Position numbers and translations under genes: made by a program. A stretch of 54,353 nucleotides of DNA from Clostridiales bacterium. GTDB lineage: Bacteria > Bacillota > Clostridia > Lachnospirales > Lachnospiraceae. The stretch is taken from positions 1-54,353 of the forward strand of contig QAKV01000011.1 in NCBI GenBank assembly GCA_003343625.1. Reading direction: 5' to 3'. The notes under the pieces are model-generated. The model was given only the letters and a program-made list of their open reading frames with translations, searched no databases and was not told the DNA's origin. How positions within the stretch are numbered: position 1 is the first letter of the stretch; every line of letters begins with the position of its first letter. This document shows, in pieces, positions 8,606 to 16,803 of the stretch.

Positions 8606-9244
8606 ATGAGATTACGGAATATCACGGGATCCAGGGAAATGATAAAGGAAAGCGGGTTCGTGGTGCACGAGCCGGAAGAAAGGAAAGGAAAATGGAAGGA
8701 AACCTTCGGAAACGATCGTCCGCTTTTCGTGGAGATCGGAATGGGAAAGGGGCGGTTTCTGATGGACATGGCCAGGCTGCATCCGCAGGTCAACTTCGTG
8801 GGAATTGAAAAATATTCCAGCGTGCTGTTGCGCGCTGTTCAGAAAATGGAAGAGGAGCCCCTCGCGAACGTGAAGTTCATCCGGATGGACGCGGAGGAGA
8901 TCGAAGCGGTGTTTTCGGAAGGGGAGGTGGATCGGATCTATCTGAATTTTTCCGATCCCTGGCCCAAGGACAGGCACGCCAAAAGGAGACTCGAGTCCCG
9001 ACAGTTTCTGGCCCGTTACGATCGGATTCTAAAAAAGGACGGCCGGATCGAATTCAAAACGGATAACAGGGAGCTATTTGCCTTCGCACTGGCGGAGTTG
9101 CCGGAAGCCGGGTGGAAGGCCATCGCGGTGACCTGGGATCTGCACAGCGACCCGAAGCTGAACGAAGGAAACGTGATGACCGAATACGAAGAGCGGTTTT
9201 CCGCGCAGGGTAATCCCATCTGCAAATATATCATCGGGCGCTGA
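8606..9244 (+). CDS. trmB: tRNA (guanine-N7-)-methyltransferase TrmB
   Basis: A 212-residue SAM-dependent enzyme that makes m7G46 in tRNA. The SAM-binding motif FVEIGMGKGRFL, the VGIEKYSSVL segment and the signature SDPWPKDRHAKRRL are all present, as is the C-terminal FKTDNRELF and TEYEERF. Length matches the family. The start is taken at ATG 8606 (MRLRNITGS), behind TTGAGGAGAGAAAGC. A longer in-frame extension from 8552 lacks a ribosome binding site. It is a single-gene unit ending near a long hairpin at 9281. Confidence 0.96.
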   Translation: MRLRNITGSREMIKESGFVVHEPEERKGKWKETFGNDRPLFVEIGMGKGRFLMDMARLHPQVNFVGIEKYSSVLLRAVQKMEEEPLANVKFIRMDAEEIEAVFSEGEVDRIYLNFSDPWPKDRHAKRRLESRQFLARYDRILKKDGRIEFKTDNRELFAFALAELPEAGWKAIAVTWDLHSDPKLNEGNVMTEYEERFSAQGNPICKYIIGR

Positions 9245-9280
9245 AACGAAAGAGGACGTTTTTTACGAAGGGAAAGGAGC

Positions 9281-9324
9281 GGGAGGCTGCGCCTGCAAAG
9301 AAGATGATGCAGACGCAGCCTCCC
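9281..9324. terminator. Long hairpin after trmB
   Basis: GGGAGGCTGCG pairs with CGCAGCCTCCC, with additional pairing of CCTGC with GCAGA across the loop. No immediate T-run follows (the next T-tract is at 9336). It lies between the convergent trmB and ABC genes and probably terminates transcription from trmB. Confidence 0.55.
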
Positions 9325-9358
9325 AAATCGCTATTCTTTTTTTAGAGAACTATTGCCA

Positions 9359-10582
9359 TTATTGTAAGCGCAAGAGTTCCTGATCCTTGCCGAACAACGT
9401 GATTTTACCTTGCGTGTGTGGGTAATAGCGATTCAAACATCTTACTAAACTCGATTTTCCACAGCCGTTTGGTCCCTTCAGGGCGATTACTTTTCCTCCT
9501 GGAATAACCATATCTTCATACCGGGCAAGCGATATATTTTTCTCAGGGTTAGTGACTACAACATCTTTAACTCGGATATCATTTTCACTTAAATCCGCGT
9601 TAGTGGAATGGATGTCAAATACTTCATCTGAAGGGCTGGCCGCAACTTCAAGCAGTACCTTCGCCTTGATTACGGATGAAGCAGTTTCATCCATAAAACG
9701 GTATACTTCATCAATTGGTTTAACCAGTTGCTGAAACAGCAGACAAACGGTAATCACAGATCCCGCAGACATCTTTCCATTAGAAATCAAAAGGATCGAT
9801 GCTACAAGAAGCATCACCTGGAAAGAAATTTTGCACAACTGTTTCAGGCAGTCAAAAGCCCCCATATATCTGTGGTGCTTCTTTTCAGTTCGGCCGATAT
9901 TCAAGATACTCGGAATAAGTCTTTTCTTTTCATATTCCTCTGCATTCATGCCTCGAATCAGTTCAAGATTGGAGATAGACTGACAAATTTGTCCATCCAA
10001 TGCGTTCTTCTGCCCAACTATGTTTTCACGAATGCCATTCTGTGACCGAATCTGGAAGGCAGAGATCGCGATTGTAAGCCCGAGATAAACGAGCATGATT
10101 CCAACCATAATCCCCGGCGCATTTAGAAATACCTGAACAAGGGTACAAACCGCTGTCAACACAGTAGCAAATACATCATTACACATAATTTTTATAAGCT
10201 GGCTAAATCCTGCTACCCCCTGATTAAGTTGAGCGGTTTTTTCTCCACTTAAGCAGCCGGAGTAATATGCTACCGGCATCTTCAGCAACTTTTCGATGCT
10301 ATACTCACGAATTTCCGATTCGTGAGAAGCGATAATACAATCAAGAGTGACTCGCCGAATGATAGCAATACATTCGGCTGCAAGGTATATCAGGCCGAAA
10401 GTCATTACCGCCAGCGCTCCCTGCGTTATGGTACTGACAGTTCCGTTTGAAATATTTGTGTACAATTTGCCCAGCCTCACCGGCCATTCGGATGCGAGCA
10501 GGGAACCGACAAATGCAAGTGTAATCACTCCAACACACTTCCATTTTGTTTTGTTGCTCATAATCGAGAGATACTTGCTCAT
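9359..10582 (-). pseudogene. ABC transporter permease-ATPase, truncated in ATPase domain
   Basis: A 407-residue type I exporter subunit. The N-terminal membrane region (about residues 1-300) has roughly six hydrophobic helices and the usual LNQGVAGFSQLI-type coupling region. It is followed by the start of the nucleotide-binding domain with an intact Walker A, GPNGCGKSS (370-378). The frame stops 29 residues later. The Q-loop, LSGGQ signature, Walker B and H-loop are all missing; full-length relatives are about 550-600 residues. As it stands it cannot hydrolyse ATP, unless it works with another subunit. It is the last gene of the minus-strand block and its truncation marks the edge of that block. 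Just upstream is the M50 protease gene. Confidence 0.75.
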
Positions 10583-10658
10583 TGTGTGAACCTCCTTGAT
10601 TTTGATTGTGGTTTTATTATACTTTGATGAATTGAAAGAAAGCCTGTCGAATAATCTG

Positions 10659-11762
10659 TCATTTTCCCCAAATCCAGTATCCGATCCGGCAAAACACGAT
10701 TTCTTCCATACTCAATACGAACAGATATCGAATCAGGAAACCTACACAAAAAACGAAAATATGAAAAAGAGTAGGGGCCTGTGGAATTTTGTAAAAATGC
10801 AGCATAAAATTCACATTGCAAGGGAGAGTGGCGAAAGAAGTCAGGACAAAGATCCATAACACTTCTTTCCCTTTACAAAAGGGATTAAGCGCTACGGCTC
10901 CCAAAATAGTGAAAAGGGAGAGCGCCCACCAGAAAAGGGAGTGGGAAATAGCCGAAACGATTCCCAAAACGGGAGGAATGGAAAATAAAAATTGTTCTAA
11001 AATCATCCAAAATCCAAATATCGGGAAAAGAAAGCGAAGTATCTGCATCCCTTCAAGAAGATAACTGACGGTAACTGCCAAAAAGCTATCGATACCGCCT
11101 TTTTTTATGGCAGTAGACTTTCCTTTGATTCGCACAATACAGTTTGCCTTTGCCAGAATATTTTCATCCCCAAGACATAAGGACAGAATATGAAATCCGT
11201 CTAAGCCGTTTACAGGGCATAAATTAACAATACCGGTGGAGAAATTGTACAATCCCATAACAAACCAAAATGTGGAAAGAAAGTGAGGGATTGAGGAAAG
11301 GCCGAAAAAAGTACCGGCCAGAAGTAAATTCATTTCGATTCCGGCTGCGTCGATCCGAATGTGATGCTTTCCGGGCAGGTTCGAGGGAACTGATATTTTT
11401 GTGTATCCGATCAGATAAATTCGCCAGACGAGTCCAATTCCAACTACATTTCCCTCATAGGCAAGAGCAGCAACGGCATGGCCGAGTTCGTGAAAAATGA
11501 TCGCAGCGCAGGGGGCCAGGGCGAAACCGAGCAAAAGAGAACCGAGCTTCCAGTCCGGGGATAGGCCTGATGCGATTCGGTATAGGGCGGAAAAGAAACC
11601 GATAACCAGACCGGGTATCCAGAGTAACGGTATCCAGAAATTAAGGAGTCGGGCGAGTTTCTTCTTCGCCCTGTCGATTTCGGGAAAAAAGTAAAATACC
11701 CCCCATTTTTCGGTACGTATCAGGCGTTTCTGCCCTGAAATAGCGTTTCTTGCATGTTTCAT
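10659..11762 (-). CDS. M50-type (site-2 protease-like) membrane metallopeptidase
   Basis: A 367-residue integral membrane protease. The zinc motif HELGH is at residues 91-95 in a hydrophobic helix. The second motif, NLCPVNGLDG (180-189), supplies the third ligand Asp as in site-2 proteases. Around eight hydrophobic segments are visible. Such enzymes cleave transmembrane or membrane-associated peptides; in several peptide-secretion operons (for example the yyd locus of Bacillus) an M50 protein is paired with an ABC exporter, as here. The ATG overlaps the stop of the preceding gene (ATGA) and has GGGAGGAAATTGAA upstream, which points to translational coupling. No precursor peptide gene was found nearby. 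Confidence 0.85.
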   Translation of the reverse strand: MKHARNAISGQKRLIRTEKWGVFYFFPEIDRAKKKLARLLNFWIPLLWIPGLVIGFFSALYRIASGLSPDWKLGSLLLGFALAPCAAIIFHELGHAVAALAYEGNVVGIGLVWRIYLIGYTKISVPSNLPGKHHIRIDAAGIEMNLLLAGTFFGLSSIPHFLSTFWFVMGLYNFSTGIVNLCPVNGLDGFHILSLCLGDENILAKANCIVRIKGKSTAIKKGGIDSFLAVTVSYLLEGMQILRFLFPIFGFWMILEQFLFSIPPVLGIVSAISHSLFWWALSLFTILGAVALNPFCKGKEVLWIFVLTSFATLPCNVNFMLHFYKIPQAPTLFHIFVFCVGFLIRYLFVLSMEEIVFCRIGYWIWGK

Positions 11763-12752
11763 TTCAATTTCCTCCCGGAACAGGTATAGCCATCGACCCG
11801 AATGATTTCAAAATGATCGAGCAGATATTCAGGAATCGAAAAAGTGGATTCTGCCGTCGCGATAAAAAGCGTCTGCTCTGTATGGATAGCCATTTCGAGA
11901 AAATGGTCATAACAGCGGCTGGGGTCAGAAAGAACGTCGATCAAAGCTGCGGCAGGATTTCCGCCCAAATCGCCTTTTCCCATCTTATCGATACCATCCA
12001 GGACGAGAACCGCTTCTGCGGTACCTAATTCATAAAAAGTCCTCACCAATCTGCCCGCATCAGAGTGGCTATAGCCGGAATCATCTCCCTTCAGATCCAG
12101 AGCGGACGAAATTCCCGCCAGGTTGATCGTTCCCAGAGGCAGGCCGCTGATTTCGGATACCGCAGCCACGAGCTGTTTCTTCTCCGTTTCAGGAACGCCT
12201 ACGAGAAGGAATTTCCCCCCTCTTTTCGAATGATGGGAACATAACGCGAGGTATTCGGAAAATTTCTCTTTCGCTTCCGTCAGCCCATAGACTCTGCTGT
12301 TGATCCGAAAAAGTATGTTTCCAGATCAGATACTTCATTTCCACCTGCTGACGAGTCTGAAGATGTGCGAAACCGTCCGGATTCCCCTGCGGAATCCCGG
12401 ATGGCATCCTTCGACGCAAAATGGCTTTCTGTATAGAATCCGGATATCGATAAAACAATCGGAGGATGAGATGTTTATTAGAATCGTTTCGCCAGTGCCC
12501 GACGTCGAATCTGGTATATACTTCGCTCGGGACAATGACGGATGCCGTTTCAGAACCGGGTTCCGATCCGAAAAAAACATGCACAGGAGTTCCCACGTTT
12601 CGAGCCTCCGAATAGAACGCGGTATTCGAATTCGTTCGGATTTTCCGTATCCAGCCTTCGGCATCCAAAAGGAGAAACGTTCTTTCGGAATCCATTATTC
12701 CTACGTTGATGCCGGACACGATCCTGTTTCTCATTTCTTCAAAGCTGTTCAT
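11759..12752 (-). pseudogene. Lon-like pseudo-ATPase, frameshifted
   Basis: The gene starts at ATG 12752 behind GGAGGTTACG. The first frame (MNSFEEMRNRIVSGINVGIM...) runs to KYLIWKHTF. After a run of five T on the coding strand (plus 12309-12313) homology continues in the next frame: NSRVYGLTEAKEKFSEYLAL. Removing one T joins the halves into about 330 residues. The second half follows the Lon AAA domain through DSGYSHSDAGRLVRTFYELG, GNPAAALIDVLSDPS, LFIATAESTFSIPEYLLDHF and VIRVDGYT, then ends; lid, sensor 2 and protease domain are absent. Walker A is degenerate (GVPETEKKQ for GPPGTGKT), Walker B is LVLDGIDKM (Gly for Glu) and the sensor Asn is Glu. Even if the frameshift is an error, ATPase activity is unlikely. 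The N-terminal 150 residues are unrecognised. Confidence 0.65.
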
Positions 12753-12771
12753 CGTAACCTCCTGGTTTGAT

Positions 12772-13506
12772 TCATGCAATTTGAACCGTCGTTTTATAGA
12801 GCGAAAAGAAATTACAGTTCCCATCTTGAAAGTGGATATTTTTATGATAATGCCCGCAATACCATCCGCAGATTTTGGAATGACATTCTTCATAAATGCG
12901 ATCCAGAAAGACTTCCATAGAACTTCCTGCACAATTTCCCCGGTGAGCGGATAAAGAAAAGCGCGCTGGAAGCATATGGGAAAGCAGAAGAATGTTTTGT
13001 CCCGGGAACAGATTGATAAAGCGTTGAATGTCGTTCATTTCCTTTTCGGAGAGGGATTCATCCTGCCAAAAAGGTTCATCGTTTAAAAGTCGCAAAAAGA
13101 TATCGGATGAATTGCCCCCGCCGATCACGAAAAACGAAAAACCTTCTATTTCATAGCGCTGTCCGTCTTTGAGGAAAAGCAGACCGGGATATGGATCTTC
13201 AAGGTAGGCCTCTCCGCCGAATGCTTCGGTGAGATGATAGCTATAGATGTGCTCCGGCCGGCAATCATGATTTCCTCTGACGCACAAAATATGAAGACGG
13301 ATTCCTCTTTCCTCCAATTCGTCCAGCGCCTCCTGAAGAAGCAGCTTTCGCTGAAAATCTCTGCGGTCCAGAAAAAAATTGAGCCCCACATCTCCGGTGA
13401 GAATGAGAAAAACATCCTGTCCAGTTTTCCACTTTGTCGTTTCAGCATGAATCCAGCGTATAACCTGAAGGACGTCGCCATGGATATCGCCTCTGATATA
13501 AATCAT
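12772..13506 (-). CDS. Calcineurin-like metallophosphoesterase
   Basis: A 244-residue binuclear-metal phosphoesterase. The motifs are in order: GDIHGD (near residue 5), LILTGDVG, VRGNHDCR, LLLSHML and CGHYHKN. All metal ligands expected for the fold are present, so it should be active on a phosphomono- or diester. The GDxHG spacing is like that of protein-phosphatase/ApaH types, but the substrate cannot be read from sequence. The second ATG (13506) is chosen because GGAGA lies 6 bp upstream; the ATG at 13518 has none. It begins 30 bp past a terminator and is followed 19 bp later by the Lon-like gene. The nearby kinase makes a kinase-phosphatase pairing plausible. Confidence 0.85.
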   Translation of the reverse strand: MIYIRGDIHGDVLQVIRWIHAETTKWKTGQDVFLILTGDVGLNFFLDRRDFQRKLLLQEALDELEERGIRLHILCVRGNHDCRPEHIYSYHLTEAFGGEAYLEDPYPGLLFLKDGQRYEIEGFSFFVIGGGNSSDIFLRLLNDEPFWQDESLSEKEMNDIQRFINLFPGQNILLLSHMLPARFSLSAHRGNCAGSSMEVFLDRIYEECHSKICGWYCGHYHKNIHFQDGNCNFFSLYKTTVQIA

Positions 13507-13529
13507 AAAATTCTCCATTAAGTGAACAA

Positions 13530-13575
13530 AAAAATACCTGTGCCCAATTTCATTGAAACACAGGTATCTTTTTTT
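13530..13575. terminator. Bidirectional hairpin between kinase and phosphoesterase genes
   Basis: ATACCTGTG (13534-13542) pairs with CACAGGTAT (13559-13567), with an A-tract on the left and a T-tract on the right. On the minus strand the stem is followed by TTTTTTTG. It lies just after the kinase stop. Any expression of the four downstream genes needs read-through or a promoter I could not identify. Confidence 0.7.
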
Positions 13576-13591
13576 CTCCTGTCGAAAAAAA

Positions 13592-14812
13592 TTATTCTAT
13601 TACGACGGGGGCAAAAAGCTCTTCCTCATATTTGTTTTGATCCAGCTGATCCCCGATCTTTTCCAACAGGACAAGCGGGGAACAGGAACCTGTCACCAAT
13701 CGTTCGATTTCATCCAGTGCATTTAGGGCCTGAGAAACAGAAGAGTAGGCCATATCCTCATTTCTTCGCATCATACGGAGCAGTTGTTCGATCAAAACGA
13801 TCCCGGCCTGATCCCCCAAAAGTTGGGAAATTCTGTTTTTGCTTACTTCCCAACTGTAGGGAATACCGGTGACCATCCGGAAAAAGAGTTTGAAGGCGGA
13901 ATAAATATCCGTTCTTACATCGATTTGCGCGATGGCGTTTATCAAGTCCTTTGCTCTGCGGATATTCTGAGCATTGCAAAAAGCGAGTTTGGCATTCCAG
14001 AGAGAAAAAATCGCGTCGGAACGAATGTTCTCATGAGAAGAGCCCAGGGATTCATTATGAGCGATTTTTTTCGCGAGGTCGAGAATTTGCTCATCCGATG
14101 CCTGTTCAAGAGCGATATCGTCAAGCGTGTAATCGGATTTTCGAAAAGCGCTCCCCAGATCTAAAAGAAGAAGATATTCATTTTCTCGATTCCCGGCAAT
14201 CCAGACGTTGCTCAGGCTGATATCCCCGTGTATATATCCCCTTTCTTCAATCCACCGGATGATTTCCAGCAGCTTCCGGGTATAGGAAAGAGAAGTTTTC
14301 CAATCGAGTCTTTTGCCCGGAGAGTCTCGAAGCGCGGTATGCAGGGTTCTTCCCTCCGACGTGTTCAGAATCATGTAGGAACTGTCGCCGAATTTCCGGA
14401 TGAAGTCAGCTTTATAAAAATACGGGCTGTTTCCCCGGGAGCTCCCCTCCCGATAGAATAAATCCCGATTGGTCTGAAGCTCTCTGGAAAGATTTTCTTC
14501 CTGCCTTTGCAGTTCTCGTTCGATGGCCTGTTGCCCGGCAGCGCCGTCCAGCGCAGAAACGATTTTGAGAGGTTGCCCGGGGGCGGTTCTCACATATTCA
14601 ACTTCAAGAGATGTCTCAGCAGGATAGTATTCTTTTACGACACACTCGATCGTTTCATCGCCTTCGATGCGTTTACATTTATAGGCGATACAGCTTCCGC
14701 CGCGCCCGATCACTTTGATAAACTCGATTTTGACCTGTTCCCGTTCTCCGCACCAGAAGGAAAAGGTTGGATTCTCCTCGCTGATGACAGGGATTCTATT
14801 ATCGATATCCAT
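13592..14812 (-). CDS. Serine/threonine protein kinase-like protein
   Basis: A 406-residue cytoplasmic protein with an apparently active eukaryotic-type kinase domain. The glycine loop is VIGRGGSC (residues 34-41) and the ATP-anchoring Lys60 is in CVVKEYY. The catalytic loop is YIHGDISLSN with Asp197 and Asn202 (Gly replaces the usual Arg of HRD). The metal-binding motif is LDLGSA (Asp218). The activation segment is short and lacks the usual APE. The rest is helical; there is no transmembrane helix or PASTA repeat, so it is not a PrkC-type receptor. It is 14 bp downstream of the 605-residue gene and followed by a terminator. The RGG rather than RDG loop hints at an unusual activation mechanism. 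Confidence 0.85.
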   Translation of the reverse strand: MDIDNRIPVISEENPTFSFWCGEREQVKIEFIKVIGRGGSCIAYKCKRIEGDETIECVVKEYYPAETSLEVEYVRTAPGQPLKIVSALDGAAGQQAIERELQRQEENLSRELQTNRDLFYREGSSRGNSPYFYKADFIRKFGDSSYMILNTSEGRTLHTALRDSPGKRLDWKTSLSYTRKLLEIIRWIEERGYIHGDISLSNVWIAGNRENEYLLLLDLGSAFRKSDYTLDDIALEQASDEQILDLAKKIAHNESLGSSHENIRSDAIFSLWNAKLAFCNAQNIRRAKDLINAIAQIDVRTDIYSAFKLFFRMVTGIPYSWEVSKNRISQLLGDQAGIVLIEQLLRMMRRNEDMAYSSVSQALNALDEIERLVTGSCSPLVLLEKIGDQLDQNKYEEELFAPVVIE

Positions 14813-14826
14813 TCTCTTTCTCTCTC

Positions 14827-16644
14827 CTATCTCTTTGCCAGCAAAGCGCGTTGGAAAACGGCGACACCTTCATCGAGGAAATGTTCTTCCAGCGTCCAGG
14901 AAGCTTCTTTCAAAATCCGGGCCCGCACTTCAAAGATATCTTCTTTTCTTATTTTTTCAAATGTTTCGAGAAAATATCGATCGAAAAATGTATCGCGAAA
15001 TTCATTTCCAAATCTGGAGTTGAACAGAATATTATTCTTCACATAATTCATGTCGATCATGACGCCGAAAACACCGGCCAACAATACGGTCATCAAAAGA
15101 AGCTCACGGCTTACCTTCCGGTTAAAAGGCAGTTCCCTTTCCCGTTTTGGATTATGTACATATTCATTCTGTTGAATTAAGGCGTTGATGGTATCACGAC
15201 CGCATCGCAATTCATATAAGTCCTGATCGGCTTCGGCAGGATCCTCTGTTTTACCATGGACGCGATTTCTGATTTTAAGCCTTCCCATCGCGCAGGCGTA
15301 ATGCGCATCATCCCAATTCATGCCTTCAAAATAGAAATTGAAGGCGTTCGTGATTTTATCCAAAACGATGCGTTTTTGATCATCGTCCAGCCAACATCGC
15401 TCTTTCAACACTTCTCTGCTTTCCGGAGTCGCTTCCCGGAGTTCCTGAATTTGATGTTCCAGGATGAAACCGATAATGCGGCAAAAATACCACCGTCTCC
15501 GAATTTCTGTATCCAGCGTCGTTTCAATGATGGATGTACGGATCGCCGGATTTCCCCACTGATTCATATTCGCGTTAATATAAGAGATAGAACGTCGGGT
15601 TTGGGCAGAATTATCCTTCAGGAGATCTTCTCCGAGAATCTGCTTTTTCCAGATATCGTATTCGATCCGAGGCTTATAACGCAGCCCCTTATCCTCCGGA
15701 GTTGCTAAAAGGGGCTCCAAATTCAGATGAGGCCGATACGCTTTGCTTTCCTGTAACCAGGATTTTTGCTGTGAGATCCACTCGTCCAGCCCCTCTTTTC
15801 GCTGTTGAATGACCCAATAGGTGATCGCATTCTGGACATACGGGAACCATGTGAGTTCAGAATCAAATCCTGCTGCGGCAAAAAGATCGTCCCAAAGACC
15901 GGCTCCCCGCTTTTGAGGCCGATTCTCCGTAATTTGAAAATAGAGGAAATAGCATTCTATCTGGGTTACGGGCCGGTTGAACTTCGGATTTGCGAGAAAG
16001 GAATATAGTCTGCCTACAGGGGGAGTTTTTTCGTTCGAATAGAATTCGCATGCTTCCTGAAGTCGTTTGTAGTGAAGTTTCGGCAGCTTTTTCTTTTGGA
16101 GTCCCAGTTCGGAAAAAATTTCAGAAGCTTCATCGGAATGCAGCTTTGCCTGAACAGTATCCTCCCATTCCGGCCAGAGAATGTGATTCGTATTTGCATC
16201 CATATGAAAAAGATCTGAGCGATTCCTGCAAAGAAACCGAGTCAGTTCATATCGGGAGGTTTCAAAACCGGCATAGCGATATAGACGGATGCAGTCATCT
16301 TCTGAAATGTTGTTTTGCAAAACGTTAAGCCCATCCAAAAGAGTATACCAATAGGAAACTTCCTCGAGAGACGGATTCCGGACATTGGGAAATCGATTAT
16401 GAAATCGCTCCAAATGATTCTCTCCGGGGAAAGACAGAAGGGTCGTATCGGCTGATTCGAGCTCACTGAAAATATATATTAGCTGCCGATAGCTGTTTTG
16501 GGAGGCATCGTTTTTCACATAACCGAAACTCTTTTTTTCCAGCTCTTTTGCGTAAGACTCAGCCGAAGAAAGCGTATTTACCAGATCAGTCGATTCGCAC
16601 AGCCCGTAAAGAGCCTGTGCGAGCGCCCATTTGTATTCTTGCAT
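14827..16644 (-). CDS. Unrecognised 605-residue protein in NACHT block
   Basis: I do not recognise this protein. It is hydrophilic and mostly helical for about 500 residues, rich in Trp, Tyr and Arg (for example YWVIQQRKEGLDEWISQQKS and RRRWYFCRIIGFILEHQIQE). One moderately hydrophobic segment near residue 530 (LLLMTVLLAGVFGVMIDM) could be a membrane helix or buried core. The C-terminus is charged. No catalytic motif, zinc site or repeat stands out. The start is ATG 16644 behind AAGGAGGAAAAC; an upstream in-frame extension crosses the hairpin array and is rejected. It lies between the DUF218-like gene and the kinase gene. It could be a scaffold, sensor or effector, but the sequence does not decide. 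Confidence 0.8.
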   Translation of the reverse strand: MQEYKWALAQALYGLCESTDLVNTLSSAESYAKELEKKSFGYVKNDASQNSYRQLIYIFSELESADTTLLSFPGENHLERFHNRFPNVRNPSLEEVSYWYTLLDGLNVLQNNISEDDCIRLYRYAGFETSRYELTRFLCRNRSDLFHMDANTNHILWPEWEDTVQAKLHSDEASEIFSELGLQKKKLPKLHYKRLQEACEFYSNEKTPPVGRLYSFLANPKFNRPVTQIECYFLYFQITENRPQKRGAGLWDDLFAAAGFDSELTWFPYVQNAITYWVIQQRKEGLDEWISQQKSWLQESKAYRPHLNLEPLLATPEDKGLRYKPRIEYDIWKKQILGEDLLKDNSAQTRRSISYINANMNQWGNPAIRTSIIETTLDTEIRRRWYFCRIIGFILEHQIQELREATPESREVLKERCWLDDDQKRIVLDKITNAFNFYFEGMNWDDAHYACAMGRLKIRNRVHGKTEDPAEADQDLYELRCGRDTINALIQQNEYVHNPKRERELPFNRKVSRELLLMTVLLAGVFGVMIDMNYVKNNILFNSRFGNEFRDTFFDRYFLETFEKIRKEDIFEVRARILKEASWTLEEHFLDEGVAVFQRALLAKR

Positions 16645-16657
16645 GTTTTCCTCCTTG

Positions 16658-16790
16658 TCGGAGCGTCTTTTGCTCCGATCGCGCGGTAAAATCGCATATG
16701 AGATTTTACCGCTGCGATCACAGCAGTTTTGTGGCGCTCCGACACAAAACTGCCGATTGAAAAGTGTGCCATCAGGCACATTTTTCAATC
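16658..16790 (-). other. Array of four hairpins in intergenic region
   Basis: Four inverted repeats fill the 159-bp gap. TCGGAGC/GCTCCGA (16658-16678). GATCGC plus GCGGTAAAATC paired with GATTTTACCGC plus GCGATC, with one bulge (16677-16719). GCAGTTTTGTG/CACAAAACTGC (16723-16753). GATTGAAAAGTGTGCC/GGCACATTTTTCAATC, with one wobble (16755-16790). The loop of the third can also pair with the first (CGCTCCGA with TCGGAGCG). The block is transcribed between the DUF218-like and 605-residue genes. It may be a structured RNA, an mRNA processing site or a REP-type repeat; CGGAGCGTCTTTT also matches part of the dispersed repeat at 1814. Confidence 0.7.
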
Positions 16791-16803
16791 CCATTCCTCC
16801 TTT

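Noticed and set aside
13592..14812. Classification of the kinase as a PrkC/PASTA type
   Set aside because: No transmembrane helix or PASTA repeats are present and the activation segment differs.
16658..16790. CRISPR array or retron RNA
   Set aside because: The hairpins differ from one another, there are no regularly spaced repeats or spacers, and no Cas or reverse transcriptase gene is nearby.
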